In this document: positions 1 to 11,900 of the stretch, piece by piece
Layout of the letters: every line of letters starts with the position of its first letter
Numbering within the stretch: position 1 is the first letter of the stretch
NCBI GenBank assembly: GCA_036768485.1
Contig: JAVLUZ010000340.1
Span: 4,461,886-4,525,885 of the forward strand
Origin: Mermis nigrescens
Lineage: Eukaryota > Nematoda > Enoplea > Mermithida > Mermithidae
DNA: 64,000 nt
Direction of reading: 5' to 3'
Made by a program: the position numbers and the translations under genes
The notes under the pieces: generated by a model
The model's input: only the letters and a program-made list of their open reading frames with translations
Databases searched by the model: none
What the model was told of the DNA's origin: nothing

Positions 1-19
1 GCTTACATCAGCTAGGCGA

Positions 20-182
20 ATAGACGGCGCTACCTTTTACCGAATAGGCCAAGGCCAAGCCGAGCGCCACCTTTTACCCACTTAGCCATGGCCAAGGCCA
101 GCGCCAGAGCTAGCGCCATTGCCAGCACCACCTTTTACCCATGTGCGCCAGGGCCAGCGCCAGCGCCAGCGCCACCTTTTAC
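20..182. repeat. GC-rich minisatellite with GCCACCTTTTACC core
   Basis: An imperfect tandem array. Runs of GCCAGC or GCCAAG alternate with the core CACCTTTTAC, which recurs about four times at roughly 40-60 base spacing. The open reading frame through it is alanine/proline-rich low-complexity translation and is not taken as a gene. The array is cut by the left edge of the window. Confidence 0.6.
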
Positions 183-439
183 TTATGTCCTGAGGAACTT
201 CAATTATAAAGCTGAAATAGTTTATTGCGACAGAGACGGAATTAAAACAATACAAATTTGGTCAAATTAAAAAAAGAATCAGAGTAAATACAATAAAATG
301 TCGTCAATGCAATGAAATATAATATTAATAACCTGCGCAAGGACTATAAAGGCGGTTTGCACTTACTTATAGTCTAAGGTAAAAGTCAATTTTCTCTAAA
401 CGACTGCTGAAGGAAAGAAAGTTCGGGGCATTTACAACT

Positions 440-812
440 TCTTCCGGCAAATTATTCTAAAGAGGAGGGAGTCTATTTGCATAACAATACATTTTCAAAA
501 TTAAGCGAGATTTACAGGTATTTTTAGCTTTACCGAGTTAACTGATCGAGTGATGCCATTACACACCGTGAACAACTCGTTAAAATCGATGTCTATAAGA
601 CCATAGTAAATTTTATAGGCCATCGATAGATCATGATGGACTCGACGTAACTGAAGTGAGTCTAATTTAAGTTTTAGAGCAAGTTGTCGATAAAAGTGCT
701 GCGATCGGCGCGACGCACCGGAAATATCAATAAACAACAATAAAAATAAATCAATTCGGAAAATTTTAGAATTTTACACTTTTAGAACGCATTTTTGCAT
801 TGAGAAAATTTT
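440..812 (-). mobile_element. LINE 3' coding fragment, copy 1
   Basis: The minus strand encodes a short piece resembling the C-terminus of the LINE reverse-transcriptase proteins elsewhere in this window (the LQLRRVHHDL..AYKI pattern, compare LETRRIHTDL..AFKI in the LINE at 5384-6400). It ends in AT-rich sequence. About 240 bases (roughly 572-812) are repeated nearly exactly at 2957-3190. It is a dead fragment with no complete RT domain. Confidence 0.6.
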
Positions 813-947
813 CGGAATTTCTGCACTTTACCGGAATTTTTCGTTTTTTCCTGAAAACAACTTTTTTCTGCCATTTTCAAGGTCGCCGATCCCAACAAAA
901 TCAATCATTTTGCGCGGAAAACACTGTATCATGAAAATTTTCAACAC

Positions 948-1012
948 ATCGACCTAAGCATCTATACATTGACCTAAGAATCTATACATCGACCTAAGCA
1001 TCTATACATACA
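948..1012. repeat. 20-bp tandem repeat, 3 units
   Basis: Three head-to-tail copies of a 20-base unit, TCGACCTAAGCATCTATACA, with one or two substitutions. The same unit forms a longer array at 4897-5072. Both arrays lie next to the 3' side of minus-strand LINE sequence. Confidence 0.85.
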
Positions 1013-2466
1013 AATTACAAATACAATACAAATTTTATTGCAAAGTCAATGAAACGGGTAAAATACACATAAACACGGCAAAATACGAAGAATAAAAAAT
1101 CATTGCTAGTTTCACTGGCTGAAATAGCTCCATGATACATTAAAGCATACTGGTTGGAGCCAAATTTTTTGACTTGATGTAATCTTTAACCCTGGTCTGA
1201 AAGATATTTGCCGAAGAAGAACAAATAATCGCATCTGGGAGAGAATTCCATAGATATAGGACTCTATTTGGAAAAAGAGTATTTTTTAGCATCTAAACAG
1301 AATTTTTCACCTTTAAGTTTTAAACTATTCTCAGCTCGAGTTTTAGATGACTGTGTAAGTGTGAAAAAATCATCAGGATCAATTTGTATATATCCATTGA
1401 AAATTTTATATATCATGGATAAATCAAAAACAACTCTACGAAATTCCAGAGTCTAATTCTAAAATCTGAAGCCGACGTTCATATGGTATATCACTAAATT
1501 TAAGAATACGTTTGGTAAAATATTTTTGAACTTTTTCTATATTTTTTGTATCACGTTTCTTATATGGATTCCAAATAACTGTATTAAATTCTAAAAGGGG
1601 GCGAATAAATTGCTTGAAAGCTAAAATTAATGCTTCTGTATTCTTAATCTGAAATGATCGAAAAATAAGTGATAATCGAAAGTAAGCGTTTTTGACTATA
1701 TTTTTTATATGAGGAGAAAAATTCAAAGTTTCATTTAAAGTAATGCCTAAATCCCGAACCCAAATATTAGTAGGAAGAAGTTTCTTATCATTTATAAAAT
1801 AATCAAAGCGAGGATTATTATGACCAAAGTAAAGGACTTGACTTTTAGATACTGATAGGGGTAATTGCCATAACTTAGACCATTTGATAATATCAGTAAG
1901 AAGTTTTTGTAAAAAAATCCACTGATTTAGCATATATTTTAATATCATCCGCGAAAAGCATAATTTTTGTTTTTTCACAAATGCAAAGGTTTGTAATATC
2001 ATTAATGTGAAGTAATAATAAAACAGGTCCCAGGACACTCCCCTGTGGAACACCACTAAGTACATTTCCCGGTAGTGAGACTGTATTATCAAGCTTAACA
2101 CTCTGAGTACGATTAGTCAAAAAATCATGAATCCATTTTATGAGATTATCGCACAGTCCATACTTGAATAATTTAAAAATTAACTCTGAACTTGAAACGG
2201 AATCAAAAGCTTTTTGAAAGTTCAAATAAATAGAATCGATTGTATCTTTATTATCTAAATTTTTAATAATAAAATCAGTGTAACAAAGTAGCTGTGATTC
2301 ACATGATTCTTTCGGTAAAAAGCCAAATTGATATTTTGATAAGAGATTGTAATGCAAGATATACGTCATGATTTTATCTTTAATTATATTCTCCAATAAT
2401 CGGCATGAAACACAAGTAAGTGAAACAGGTCTATAGGGCATTCGTGTAGCTGGTTCACATGCAGTC
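1010..2466 (-). mobile_element. Non-LTR retrotransposon fragment (RT part), minus strand
   Basis: A broken reverse transcriptase on the minus strand. One frame (2552-1893) carries QKAFDSVSS, GVPQGSVLGP and the catalytic LFADDIKIY (FADD) motif. A second frame (2101-1436) continues with the thumb and C-terminal part ([24 protein letters not shown]). The frames overlap, so at least one frameshift is present. This is a CR1/jockey-like group by motif style; the exact clade is not certain. The 3' UTR (about 1010-1440) is repeated at 51206-51341 plus 52700-53110. The 5' half with the endonuclease is missing. Confidence 0.85.
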
Positions 2467-2567
2467 GTAGCATCTGAGGAAACGAGAGAATGTTGCTGGC
2501 AGTCGGATCCGAAACGTTGACCTCTTGCTCTAAAGTCCAGAACCATAGCCAATCGACTAACGCTGGC
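2466..2567 (-). repeat. tRNA-derived SINE head, minus strand
   Basis: The reverse complement reads as a tRNA-like head. An A-box-like segment (TAGTCGATTGGCTATGG) is followed about 30 bases later by a B-box-like GTTTCGGATCC. The segment recurs on the plus strand at 51037-51137 with only scattered changes (there GTTTCGAATCC), so it is a dispersed repeat and not a functional tRNA. Confidence 0.6.
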
Positions 2568-2639
2568 TAATTTCGATCAAGATTTCAAGGTATTCGTAAT
2601 GTTTTGCATTGGTTTACCAGCTGATTAGGCTTAGGCTTA

Positions 2640-2790
2640 GTATCATGGACTGACCAAAATGTTGGTGCCAGCGTGCCTGAGTAATTGGATGTGACGAGCG
2701 GAGCGAGCGAAGCGAGCGACGCGAGTTGCATCCCATTACTTAAGCTTATTTTAAACGCTGGCGCCAACATTTTGCTCGGTCACCATGAAT
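2640..2790. repeat. Foldback hairpin with GAGCGGAGCGAGCG core
   Basis: Inverted arms (GACTGACCAAAATGTTGGTGCCAGCG on the left, CGCTGGCGCCAACATTTTG on the right) enclose a purine-rich core of overlapping GAGCG units. A closely related hairpin lies at 50830-50970. TTAGGCTTAGGC sits just outside the left arm. Confidence 0.7.
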
Positions 2791-2956
2791 CTACTGAAAA
2801 AATCCAAGAACTGCCTTATCTGTTTTCGACTTGACTTAAATCAAACCAGTTAGTTGGCAGATTTCATCAGATACTACTTGCTGTATACGTACTTCTAACG
2901 TGGCTATCTTAATAGATATGTGAACCAGCTACACCAATGCCGGTCTATAGTTATAA

Positions 2957-3190
2957 CTCGTTAAAATCGATGTCTATAAGACCATGGTGAATTTTATAGG
3001 CCATCGATAGATCATGACGGACACGACGTAACTGAAGTGAGTCTAATTTAAGTTTTAGAACAAGTTGTTGATAAAAGTGCTGCGATCGGCGCGACGCACC
3101 GGGAATATCAATAAACAACAACAAAAATAAATCAATTCGGAAAATTTTAGAATTTTACACTTTTAGAACGCATTTTTGCATTACGAAAAT
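2957..3190 (-). repeat. Second copy of LINE 3' fragment
   Basis: Near-identical to 572-812, from CTCGTTAAAATCGATGTC through GAATATCAATAAACAACA and the AT-rich tail. It is a direct duplicate in the same orientation about 2.4 kb away. Confidence 0.8.
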
Positions 3191-3601
3191 TTTCCACTAA
3201 GTGAACCAAGCCCAAAACTTTTTTCCACATCTCAAAATTTTGGTCCACAAGAACACCTAATTGTGGAAAAGAGATGGCATATTTGTGTTTTACCAAATTT
3301 CATGGGAGTGGACACAATAAATATTTTCTTGTCTTGTCTTGTCACAGTAAAACATCAAATGCTTATAAAGTGCGTTGCACAGTAACGTGATTAAAGCTTG
3401 GATTCAAAATGCTTTTGTAATCGATATGCATCACTCAAGCATTGAAGCATTGCGATCCGTGCTCGAGGTCTCGTGAAACAGACTATACATATACACATCT
3501 TGAATAACTCGCTTTCTTTTTGGAAGTCAGGCATCCCGTATTTTAAGAAGAAAATTCTACTTTGCAAGTGATCCACAGCCTTCGAGTTGCTTAAGCTTAT
3601 T

Positions 3602-3826
3602 TATAGTCTGTTTCACGAAACTTGTGTATGGACAGCAATTCTTGGGTCGACGTATATTGACTACAAAAGCAGTTTGAACTGAAGCAACAAAAGCGATACT
3701 GTGCATAGGAACCGATGAGCTTTTGGAGTTTTACTGTGCAAAATCGCATCACAGTAACCTGCCTAAAAACTACTTTTGCAGCTCCACATTATATCGCTAA
3801 AAATAGGTTTCATGAAATAGACTATA
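3602..3826. mobile_element. MITE with TATAGTC termini, 225 bp
   Basis: The left end reads TATAGTCTGTTTCACGAAAC. The reverse complement of the right end reads TATAGTCTATTTCATGAAAC, giving 18 of 20 matches as terminal inverted repeats. There is no coding capacity. A related copy lies at 16291-16519, and a partial end (GTGAAACAGACTATA) lies at about 3473-3488. Confidence 0.8.
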
Positions 3827-3960
3827 GAATGTTACATGTGAATTTGTGTGATTGCTTTAAATGACTCGCACGTCCCGTCACTAATTCGTAATTTATCTAT
3901 TTTGTGTCTCGTCATTTTGTATTTTATCAGTTTGGTTTATTAGTAATAAAACTTCTTCTT

Positions 3961-4896
3961 GTTGTTGTTGTAGTTGTTGTTGTTTTGTTGAACCTTAGTC
4001 ACAGGCTATTAAGTAATGCAAATAATCAAAAATTAATTCTTTACTGTAGGTTAGAGACATAAAGAAATTAGCCAGGCTTCGGACGGAACATCGTTTTTCT
4101 CAACGATTTAGTTGACAGTATAGACCAGACACAAAATCTTTTCCCACGTTTTTCCACTTTTTTTGAAGGTATAAAATCGTTCGGAAATTAAGCCTACGTG
4201 TTGAAAAATCAGTGTTTCTTTTCTTAGCATAGGCGCAGCCAGGATTTTTCCCATGGGGGAGAGATTCCGAAATTTTTATCTTAAAAGTCGATAAAAACGT
4301 ATAAAAATGCACCCTATATGTGAAATAATGCCTTTTTTAGACTTTCAGATCGTCCTGCAACGATTGGAATGCAAAGCAAAAAATTTTTTGCCAAAATTTT
4401 TCCGGCTTAACTTTAGAAGAAGAAGAAGAAAATTTATTCGGTAAAAGTATTAAAGAAAACACATAAAAAGTAGGTAAAAATGCATTGTCAATGTGAACAT
4501 AATACACAATCTGCATAAAACAAAGTGTGTGCATAAAGCAACAGATAATGCAATGGTACCAGGAGCGTAAGGCACAATGCTCTTACGTACGCCCCTTAAG
4601 ATAAACACTAAAATCAATTTCCGAAATCATATTCCTGAAAGGAGAGTAACTTAAGAATGTGGTACTTTCTGAATACTAACAAATAAACTTCAGAAGAGCG
4701 GATTTTTTTGCTCAGTACTTAGAACATGTTGAAAGAAAGCGCGGGAAAAAAATTTCATCCGTCTATGATCAATATTACAAAAGCTATAGGTTTCTTTAAT
4801 TAGCCTCTTCTCGACCTAAACAAGCATCTTATCGACCTAAGTATTTGAAGATTCAAACAGCTGAATGCAGAATCACATGTAGATACCCAATTTACG
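3961..4896. other. Intergenic, no gene seen
   Basis: AT-rich sequence with a GTTGTTGTTGTAGTTG simple repeat at 3959-3990. A fragment of the 'gcgcagccaggattt' miniature-element end lies near 4209-4260. Minus-strand frames here show no family similarity that I recognise. Confidence 0.4.
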
Positions 4897-5072
4897 TCGA
4901 CCTAAGCATCTATACATCGACCTAAGCATCTATACATTGACCTAAGCATCCATACTATCGACCTAAGCATCTATACATCGACCTAAGCATCTATACATCG
5001 ATCTGAGCATCTATACATCGACCTAAGCATCAATACATCGACCTAAGCGGGAGCGACCTCGACCTAAGCAGC
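4897..5072. repeat. 20-bp tandem array, about 8 units
   Basis: About eight copies of TCGACCTAAGCATCTATACA in tandem, degenerating at the right end. It is the same unit as at 948-1012. The array abuts the 3' end of the minus-strand LINE that begins near 5130. Confidence 0.9.
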
Positions 5073-5129
5073 TTGAAACACCTTTTAGATATACTAAGCC
5101 TAAGCCTGAGTATAATAGAAGCAAAAACT

Positions 5130-6405
5130 TAGATTTTCGTATATCTTATCGAGTAAAACCGAAAAAACATGCAAAAAATATGAAAATTTTTTTAAGTTTT
5201 CTAAAATTTCAAACAGCTTTCCGCGCCTTTTTCTTTTGTCTCCTTCATTGCTATGCTTCCTTCCGTTATTCAAGCCCGTATATTATTTCTGACAAATTTG
5301 TCAGTCCTTGGATCGAGTCGTTTAATCGTCCCACGCAACATCAAATCGAGTTGCCTGCAACTTTGCAAGTATGGCTCAGATTTTCACCAAATTTTCTTTC
5401 CGCGCTTCAATTCATCATGTTCTATCATTTTGGCAAAAAACTTTTGGCATTCCATATTCGTTTTGCACCTTTTCTGAAAGTACCATATTCTTAAGTTTAG
5501 CCTCCTGAAAGCTATTGGGTTATTACAGTCAACTGTATTCTGCGGGAGAATGTTCCAAATTTTAGCCACCCTGTTCGCAAAGTCATGTTTTCTACAATCT
5601 AAACGTGATTGTTTGATGAACAGTTTCATGTTATTAACGTATCTAGTACCTCTATCAGGTGCAAGCTCAAAAAATTCATTAAATGTCAATATTTTATGTT
5701 TAACAATTTTAAAGGCAAAAACAAGATCAGTGTGGATACGACGGGTTTCGAGTTGTTCTAAGTTTAGGATATTCAATCTTTCATCATACGATAAAGTTTT
5801 ATTCCAAAATAATTTTTTTGTAAATTTTCTTTGTACTTTTTCAAGTCGTGTAATATCTCCAATTTGGTATGGATTCCAGACAACGGATCCGTATTCAAGG
5901 ATAGGTCTAACGTATGTTTTAAAAGCTCTGATCATCAAATCGGTATTTTTTGAGACGAATGTTTTGTGTATTAAGGATGCGACTCTAGCAGCTTTAGACG
6001 CAATATTTGTACAATGTATGCCCGATGATAAATCATTAGATATGTAAATACCAAGGTCCTTCATACAATTTCCGGCATTTTTTAACTCAGGTAGACCTAA
6101 CTTATAGCCCACTTCCGGATTTCCGTAACCCAAATATAACGTTGCACATTTTTCGTAGCTAATTTTCAGTTGCCATTTTTCGGCCCAAGAATGCAATGAA
6201 TCAAGATCAGACTGTAACAGTATGGAATTTTCAGATTTGTTGAAAATTTTCAAATCGTCAGCAAACAGCATTATATTGCTATTTTTAATCGAATCTACCA
6301 AATCGTTTATAAAGATGAAAAATAACGTGGGACCCAGAACACTTCCTAGAGGAACACCGCTTATTACTGGCAATGAATTTATTTCTGATAAGCTACACAC
6401 GTTGG
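5130..6405 (-). mobile_element. Non-LTR retrotransposon RT fragment, minus strand
   Basis: A continuous 338-codon minus-strand frame (6400-5384) covers RT palm motifs to the C-terminus. GVPLGSVLGP comes first, then the catalytic LFADDLKIF, WQLKISYEKC, the DLGIYIS segment and YVRPILEYGSVVWNP. It aligns by eye with the LINE RT at 51504-52540 and belongs to the same broad CR1/jockey-like group. The element is 5'-truncated: no endonuclease or RT fingers are present upstream. The frame is open over the whole visible part, so this copy is younger than the one at 1010-2466. Confidence 0.9.
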
Positions 6406-6496
6406 CGGTGATTTGTACACTTTATGTGTATAGAAATTTTGCGCTTTACTAGGAATATCACGACCAGTAATACGTTATACCACAAGGAGTCGCGAC

Positions 6497-6742
6497 CACA
6501 CCTGGGCGTGGGGGTTTGGGGGTATGCTCCTCCCTCGAGAAACCAGAGTACTCCCCCTCAGAAACCAAAATACATGGTCTTAAAAATGGTGGTATGGCAA
6601 AAAACACCATTTTTAAACGTTTCTCATCGAGCACTATCCATTAGCATCAAAAAATTGCGAAAAAACAACAACAAAATTCAAAAATTGCATTCCGGGGGTA
6701 TTTTGGTTTCTCGGCCCCAAACTCCCCCACGCCCAGGTAGTG
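6497..6742. mobile_element. hAT-type MITE copy H1
   Basis: It carries the family core (TTTCTCATCGAGCACTATCC and the ATGGTGGTATGG box). Both ends are of the CACACCTGGGCGTGG type, unlike other copies, and the flanking 8-mers (GTCGCGAC, GTGATACT) do not match. This looks like a recombined or chimeric copy. Confidence 0.75.
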
Positions 6743-6744
6743 GT

Positions 6745-8775
6745 GATACTGCCAGTTATTTATCAATGGGCAAGTGTTAATTTTGAGAACTGTACTGTTT
6801 CGGCCATATGCATACTTAGTCCTTGTTATATCTTTGCTATTGTGTATAAATGAGCTTTTACTGAATAAATGTTCAGGACGATCTGCATGTTTCCGATTCC
6901 TTCACTTAACTAATTAAACCAAATGCAATTTTTATCTCATTTATTCGTAGCTAGTGGCTCAAAGATTTAGAGTCGATAAATACGTTCTATTTCTAGGTGG
7001 AAATTGTACCTTTCCAATAAACTATTTTTACAAAAAACACTTTACATTTAATTGAATGGGAACCGGCAGCTTTAAAACGCATTTCTTGTGTAATAGTTAC
7101 TAGGACGGAAGTTAATCACAGGCGAATGTAAACTACGCTGCAGAATTGCTTTCGATCCGATAAACTATATACGCATTTATTACATCCAATACCTATTCCG
7201 CCCAATCGCTACATCTCTGTGATTCCACTATAACGCGTTTCTTGCGTAATACTTATTGCAGCGGAAGTGAATAATAGGCGCAAGTTATCTACACTGCAGA
7301 ATTGCGACCGACCCGATAAGCTATATATTTTTCATTTATTACGTCCAATACGTATTCCGCTCAATCTCTACATCTGTTTCATTCCACTACTTCTATTTCT
7401 TGTTTTTTTTAAATTAACGATTATTACTTCTGTTTTTCATCCGAGCTTTCTCATTTATATTCAAAGTCTTTGTTTCTTGTTTTAACTTGCTTGGAAAATT
7501 TATGCTCTGTTAGGGCATTGACTGTGTGCCATCATTTCTATTCGCTTCCAGACATGCACAGTGAAAAATTTCTGGGGGGAGGTAGAATCTAAAAAAATTT
7601 TGAAGTGCCTGTTTTTACCGTAAACACTCTTGAAATTCGTTGAAAACGCTATTTTTAAGCATTCCTGGTGATGCTCTTTCTTTCTAGAACATAAAAACAC
7701 GAAAAAATTCCGAAAAATTGCAATAAATTGACCAAAATATAGTCAGAAAGTGACTATTTTATGTCAATTTGGCGCGTAGCGCCAAAAATTTGACATTTTG
7801 AGCCATTTGAACGCTAAAAACGCTTAAATCTAGACACTTCCTATGGTTTTTCTAAAAAAGTGTGAATGCTGGGGGGTGAAAATTTTTTGAGGGGTGAAAT
7901 CCCCCCGAACCCCCATGATCATGTATGCTCGCTTCTATAAGATAGCTCTCACTAAAATTTTTATTTAGATTACATTAAACCGCAATTATACTCAGTTACT
8001 CTTTTTAGGATTAATAACAAATTTAGTCCCCGGCCCCTGGCCGAGGCCGGGGATTTTTTCAGCCCCGGCACTGCCCCGGCTAAAAAAGTCGCCCCGGTCG
8101 ATTACTACCTGGGACCTTGCGATCCGTAGGTTTAAGTGTTTACCACTCGGCGTCTCTCGACAGATTATGTTCAACTTGAAGTTTTTGTCCTTTTGCGATA
8201 ATTATGGATCCGTATTGTCCAAAAATGCTGGGATTCGAGCTTAAAGGCATAAAAAATGTGAAAATTTTCGGCGCCTTGCGCCACTAAAGGATACTATACC
8301 TATTTCTTTTCAACAATAACTAAAAATGCATAGTCACCTTAACCTACTTAAAAAAGAAATATCTTTCGAAGCTTCGCGCTGAACTCATTACCATGTAAAG
8401 TATTATTTGTAAGTTCCTTTATTTTCTTCTCTTGAATCAAGGTTTTTGTTCTGCTTGCCTTTATATTGCTCAAAGTTTATATTAAAAGTTTAAAAGTCGA
8501 TATTCGTTTAATATGTCTTATTCCTTTCATAGCATTAGTTTTAATAGCTTGTTTTATTCTTTGCTTGTACTACAGTAAAATGCTTGCCTGTTTTACAATT
8601 TTGTTTCATTTGTATTCGATCAACTTCTACGAGTGCGTATGTCTGTGTTAGCGTTTCCGCTTACTTTTTTCTAGAATGGTGACGGCGGCTGATGTTATCC
8701 TTCTCGATAGATGATATATTTCATATAAGGTTTATCATTAATAAGCCTTATGCGGTTATTATCCATTCACCTTAA
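6745..8775. other. Intergenic, no gene seen
   Basis: Two degenerate copies of an approximately 170-base segment lie at about 7040-7220 and 7210-7380 (the GCGTTTCTTGCGTAATA..GAAGT and TTATTACGTCCAATACGTATTCCG boxes). The palindrome GGCGCGTAGCGCC is at 7771-7783, and a second, GGCGCCTTGCGCC, is at 8270-8282. A GC-rich inverted motif (CCCCGGCC..GGCCGGGG) lies at 8024-8100. No exon of a recognised gene was found. Confidence 0.45.
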
Positions 8776-8957
8776 ATGGCATGTTTACAAATGCAACACA
8801 CTTACTGTCAAATATTTATCAACATTGTAGCAATTATTGGATTTTTAATTTCCACGTACGCTTTATATGTCGAGCTGCGCAAGGAATATGAACCGGATTA
8901 TGAACCAGTATGCGATATTAGTCCAGGCGTCAGCTGTACTAAAGCTTTTCTTTCTAG
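8776..8957 (+). CDS. VKORC1: VKORC1 exon 1
   Basis: 182 coding bases from ATG to ..TTTCTTTCTAG, donor GTTCGC, phase 2. It encodes TM1 and the conserved loop cysteines up to CTKAFLSR. The alignment to human (YRALCDV..ISCSRVFSSR) ends exactly at this donor. Confidence 0.88.
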
Positions 8958-11900
8958 GTTCGCACTTGGCATTCCTGCATTTCTACAAATATTGATTAGG
9001 TCAAATTTTTATAACTAAGTAAGCAAATATACACATCATGGCAATTCAGGGGTGTGCAATTTTAAATTTTCCTTTCTGGGCTCGAATACGGTGGATTGCG
9101 TAAGAAACATCGTTTTTCGTCGTTTCTGAAGCTTCTGTGGGTGAAAACTGCTTAAACTTCTCTCCATGATCAAATTTGTAGGTAAGGTATTACATAGGCA
9201 GGTCCTATATAGAGGGCGGGGGCGGCCGCCCCTCCTTCCCTTGACAAAAAAACTTTGAAAAGGTAAGATTATGCATGAAAAGATGGAAAAGTGGCACGTC
9301 TTTGACATAAAATCTTCAAATTTGCGGCGCTTCGCGTCAAATGTGAAGTACTTTCCATAATTTTGGCATAAACGCGACCAAAAAACGAAGCAAGAAAAAA
9401 TTTTTCACGAAATGTTGGAATTTTATGATCTTAATGGATAGAGCATGTCAGAATATGTAGAAAAATGCGGTTTTTGCAAGTTATCCCGACGAATTTTTCG
9501 AGATTTAAAACAATTTATGTTGGGTCGTGTCGCCCGCCCCCCCCCTCCTTGGCCGGATCCTGGACACGGGACCATACGTGGGCAGCAAGAAAATTCTGGG
9601 GGTCCAAGATTTTTTGAAGGTCAAAAAATGGCCTTAAAAATGATGATATGGCGATAAAAACATCATTTTTCGACGTTTCTCATCAAGCACTATCCATTGG
9701 CATCAAAAAATTGCGAAAAAAACGAAAAAAATTTTCAAAAATTGATTTCTGGGGGGGTCTTTTGATTTCTGGGGGGTCTTTTGATTTCTGGGGGGGTCTT
9801 TTGATTTCTGGGGGGTCCAGACCCCCCCCCCCCCAGATCCCCCCACGCCCATGTGTGCACGGGACTGTACAAGGTAATAATTTTAATGTTGCATGCCCAT
9901 TTTATATATGAAATTTTATATACTTTCATATACTAATCAGGAATGTTCTGAGTCCCGGCTCCTAAGCTGGGGCTTATGCCACTACCCTAGGCCGCACACC
10001 CTTCAGGGTCTAGAAATCGAGTCAGGGAACGAAAGTAGCAACGAATGCATATAATTTTCTACTCTCTTGCTTTAAGTTTATTGTGAGGGAATAGCATGTT
10101 AACTTTTTGGGTTCTTGAAACAAGAATTGTGGTGAGGAATCTTCATTTGTTGTCTTATATGCCGTTTTTGCTCTTATGCAGGCATCTCTAGAACGAATTT
10201 TAACAATTCTGAAATGAAGCCCAATATTACTGAAAAATTTGTATATAGCGACTGTAATTTTTAAATATATTGTCAGACATTTATGGTCTAATTTTTTGCA
10301 GGGCAGTTTGCTATTCATTTTAGTTAGCCACAACTAGGAGCGTAACCAGGATTTTATTTCAGGGGGCCGAAATTTTTTAAGTCGTATGTCTCGAGAACCA
10401 TCAGGAAATGCTCAAAAATAATGGCATTTTTGAACGTTTCTCGACGAGATCTAACTATGTCATGGTGAAGAAGCAAAATTTTTAGAGAATTGAAAAATTT
10501 TCCTGCTTGATTTCAAAGTTGGATATCAAAAATCTATCCTTTAACCTATATGTATGACTAATTTCTTAATTTCAAGTTAAAGCTTGGCTCTAAAACATTT
10601 CGAAATTCTTGTCTCTGCATTTAATTTTGCGCTTTTGCAAAGGAAACGAATGCAGAAAATTATAAATCGGCGCGAAGCGTCAAAATTTCATGACATATTC
10701 GCTATTGTCAAGTCAAATCTGTTCTGTGTACTAAAAACGCATTTTAGCTATCCTTTTAGTAGAGTTCGAGAATTTTAAATTATTTCTTTGGGGCCCTTGT
10801 AAAAAATGACAATATTTTTTTCATTCCGGGGAGGGGGCGGGCTCCCCCCCCCTCCCGGCTGGTTACGCCCCTAGCCACAGATTAGGTAAGTAAGTGCTAT
10901 ATGCATATTGTTTTTCAATGACCGCATTGCCATCCAGGCTAATTTTTCAGATGGGCTAGAGGATACGGTCTGGTGGCGCCTCTTTTTGGCGAAGACAGTG
11001 TACTAAATCAACGTAATCCATTGACCGGATTAGCATTTTATTCGTTGGTTCTACTCTTTTGTAAGCTTATTTGCATGCAAAGCAAATTAAAATAATTCTG
11101 AACATGCCTTACATAACTGAAACCTATTAGTCAAATTACATTAATCGATCGCAAAGCTTAAGTTATACTTACGTATAAGATGACATAAAGAACTGTTTCC
11201 GCTTTTAATTTTTCTGTTTGTTGCGAATTTAATTCAAGGAAGGTTTGACGCATAGTTGTTTTAAATTTTTGAGTCTTACATTGAAAAATAAAATCATTGG
11301 GGACCAAATCTGATGTGATATTTTGAGTTTTTATAGTATTGCTGGTTATCTCTAGTCTATCAGTCAAATGGAATTAATAACTGAAATGTGTCTTCATTGT
11401 TTTCGAACAGTTTGTCATTGACGCATTCTCTTTGTTCAATTTTTTCTTTGATCGTCAAGTTTTAAAATAAAAACTTGGTCGTGTTGTGTCGTGTCTTGAG
11501 ACTATTGAGTAACGAAGTATGCAATCGACAAATTTTCAAATACTTGTCTTGGTTTGCTTTGTTATTTATCTGGTTTTTCACTTATCCTAGAGTTAACATT
11601 TGATTGTACGACCGATTCTCATCATGGCCAGTCAAAGCAGGAGTACTAAAAATGGAAAAAGATTTCGTATGTATTTGCTGCTTTCGCTAAATAATTGCAT
11701 TCCTAAAGCCTTTAATGAATCTTTCTTGAAAAAAAATGAAAAGCATTTGGTAAGCAGCGACCAAATTCTTTTTTTCTGGGGGTCTGGGTGGTGTAAAACT
11801 GACAAAAATCCCGGAAAAAAACATGCCAAAAATTCAATTCTGGGGGTCTATCGGTTTCTCGGGGGTACAACTCCCCCCGTCCACATTTGGTTGTATAGCG

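Larger units (their letters stand above)
8958..10950. other. VKORC1 intron 1, largely miniature elements
   Basis: The intron carries a family-D repeat (about 9200-9563), hAT-type copy H2 (9573-9857) and a 539-bp TIR element (10333-10871), which ends about 80 bases before the acceptor TTTTTCAG. Together these make up over half of the intron. Confidence 0.7.

Noticed and set aside
88..270. 60-codon plus-strand ORF at the left end
   Set aside because: It is a translation of the GCCAGC/CACCTTTTAC minisatellite and has no conserved sequence.
4897..5072. CRISPR-like array
   Set aside because: The 20-bp units are directly adjacent without unique spacers, so it is a tandem minisatellite in an animal genome.
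5550..6047. 165-codon plus-strand ORF
   Set aside because: It is the reverse of the LINE RT frame at 6400-5384, which carries the FADD motif.
8466..8651. 61-codon hydrophobic ORF just upstream of VKORC1
   Set aside because: AT-rich frame with biased I/L/F/C composition, no family match and no evidence that it joins VKORC1.
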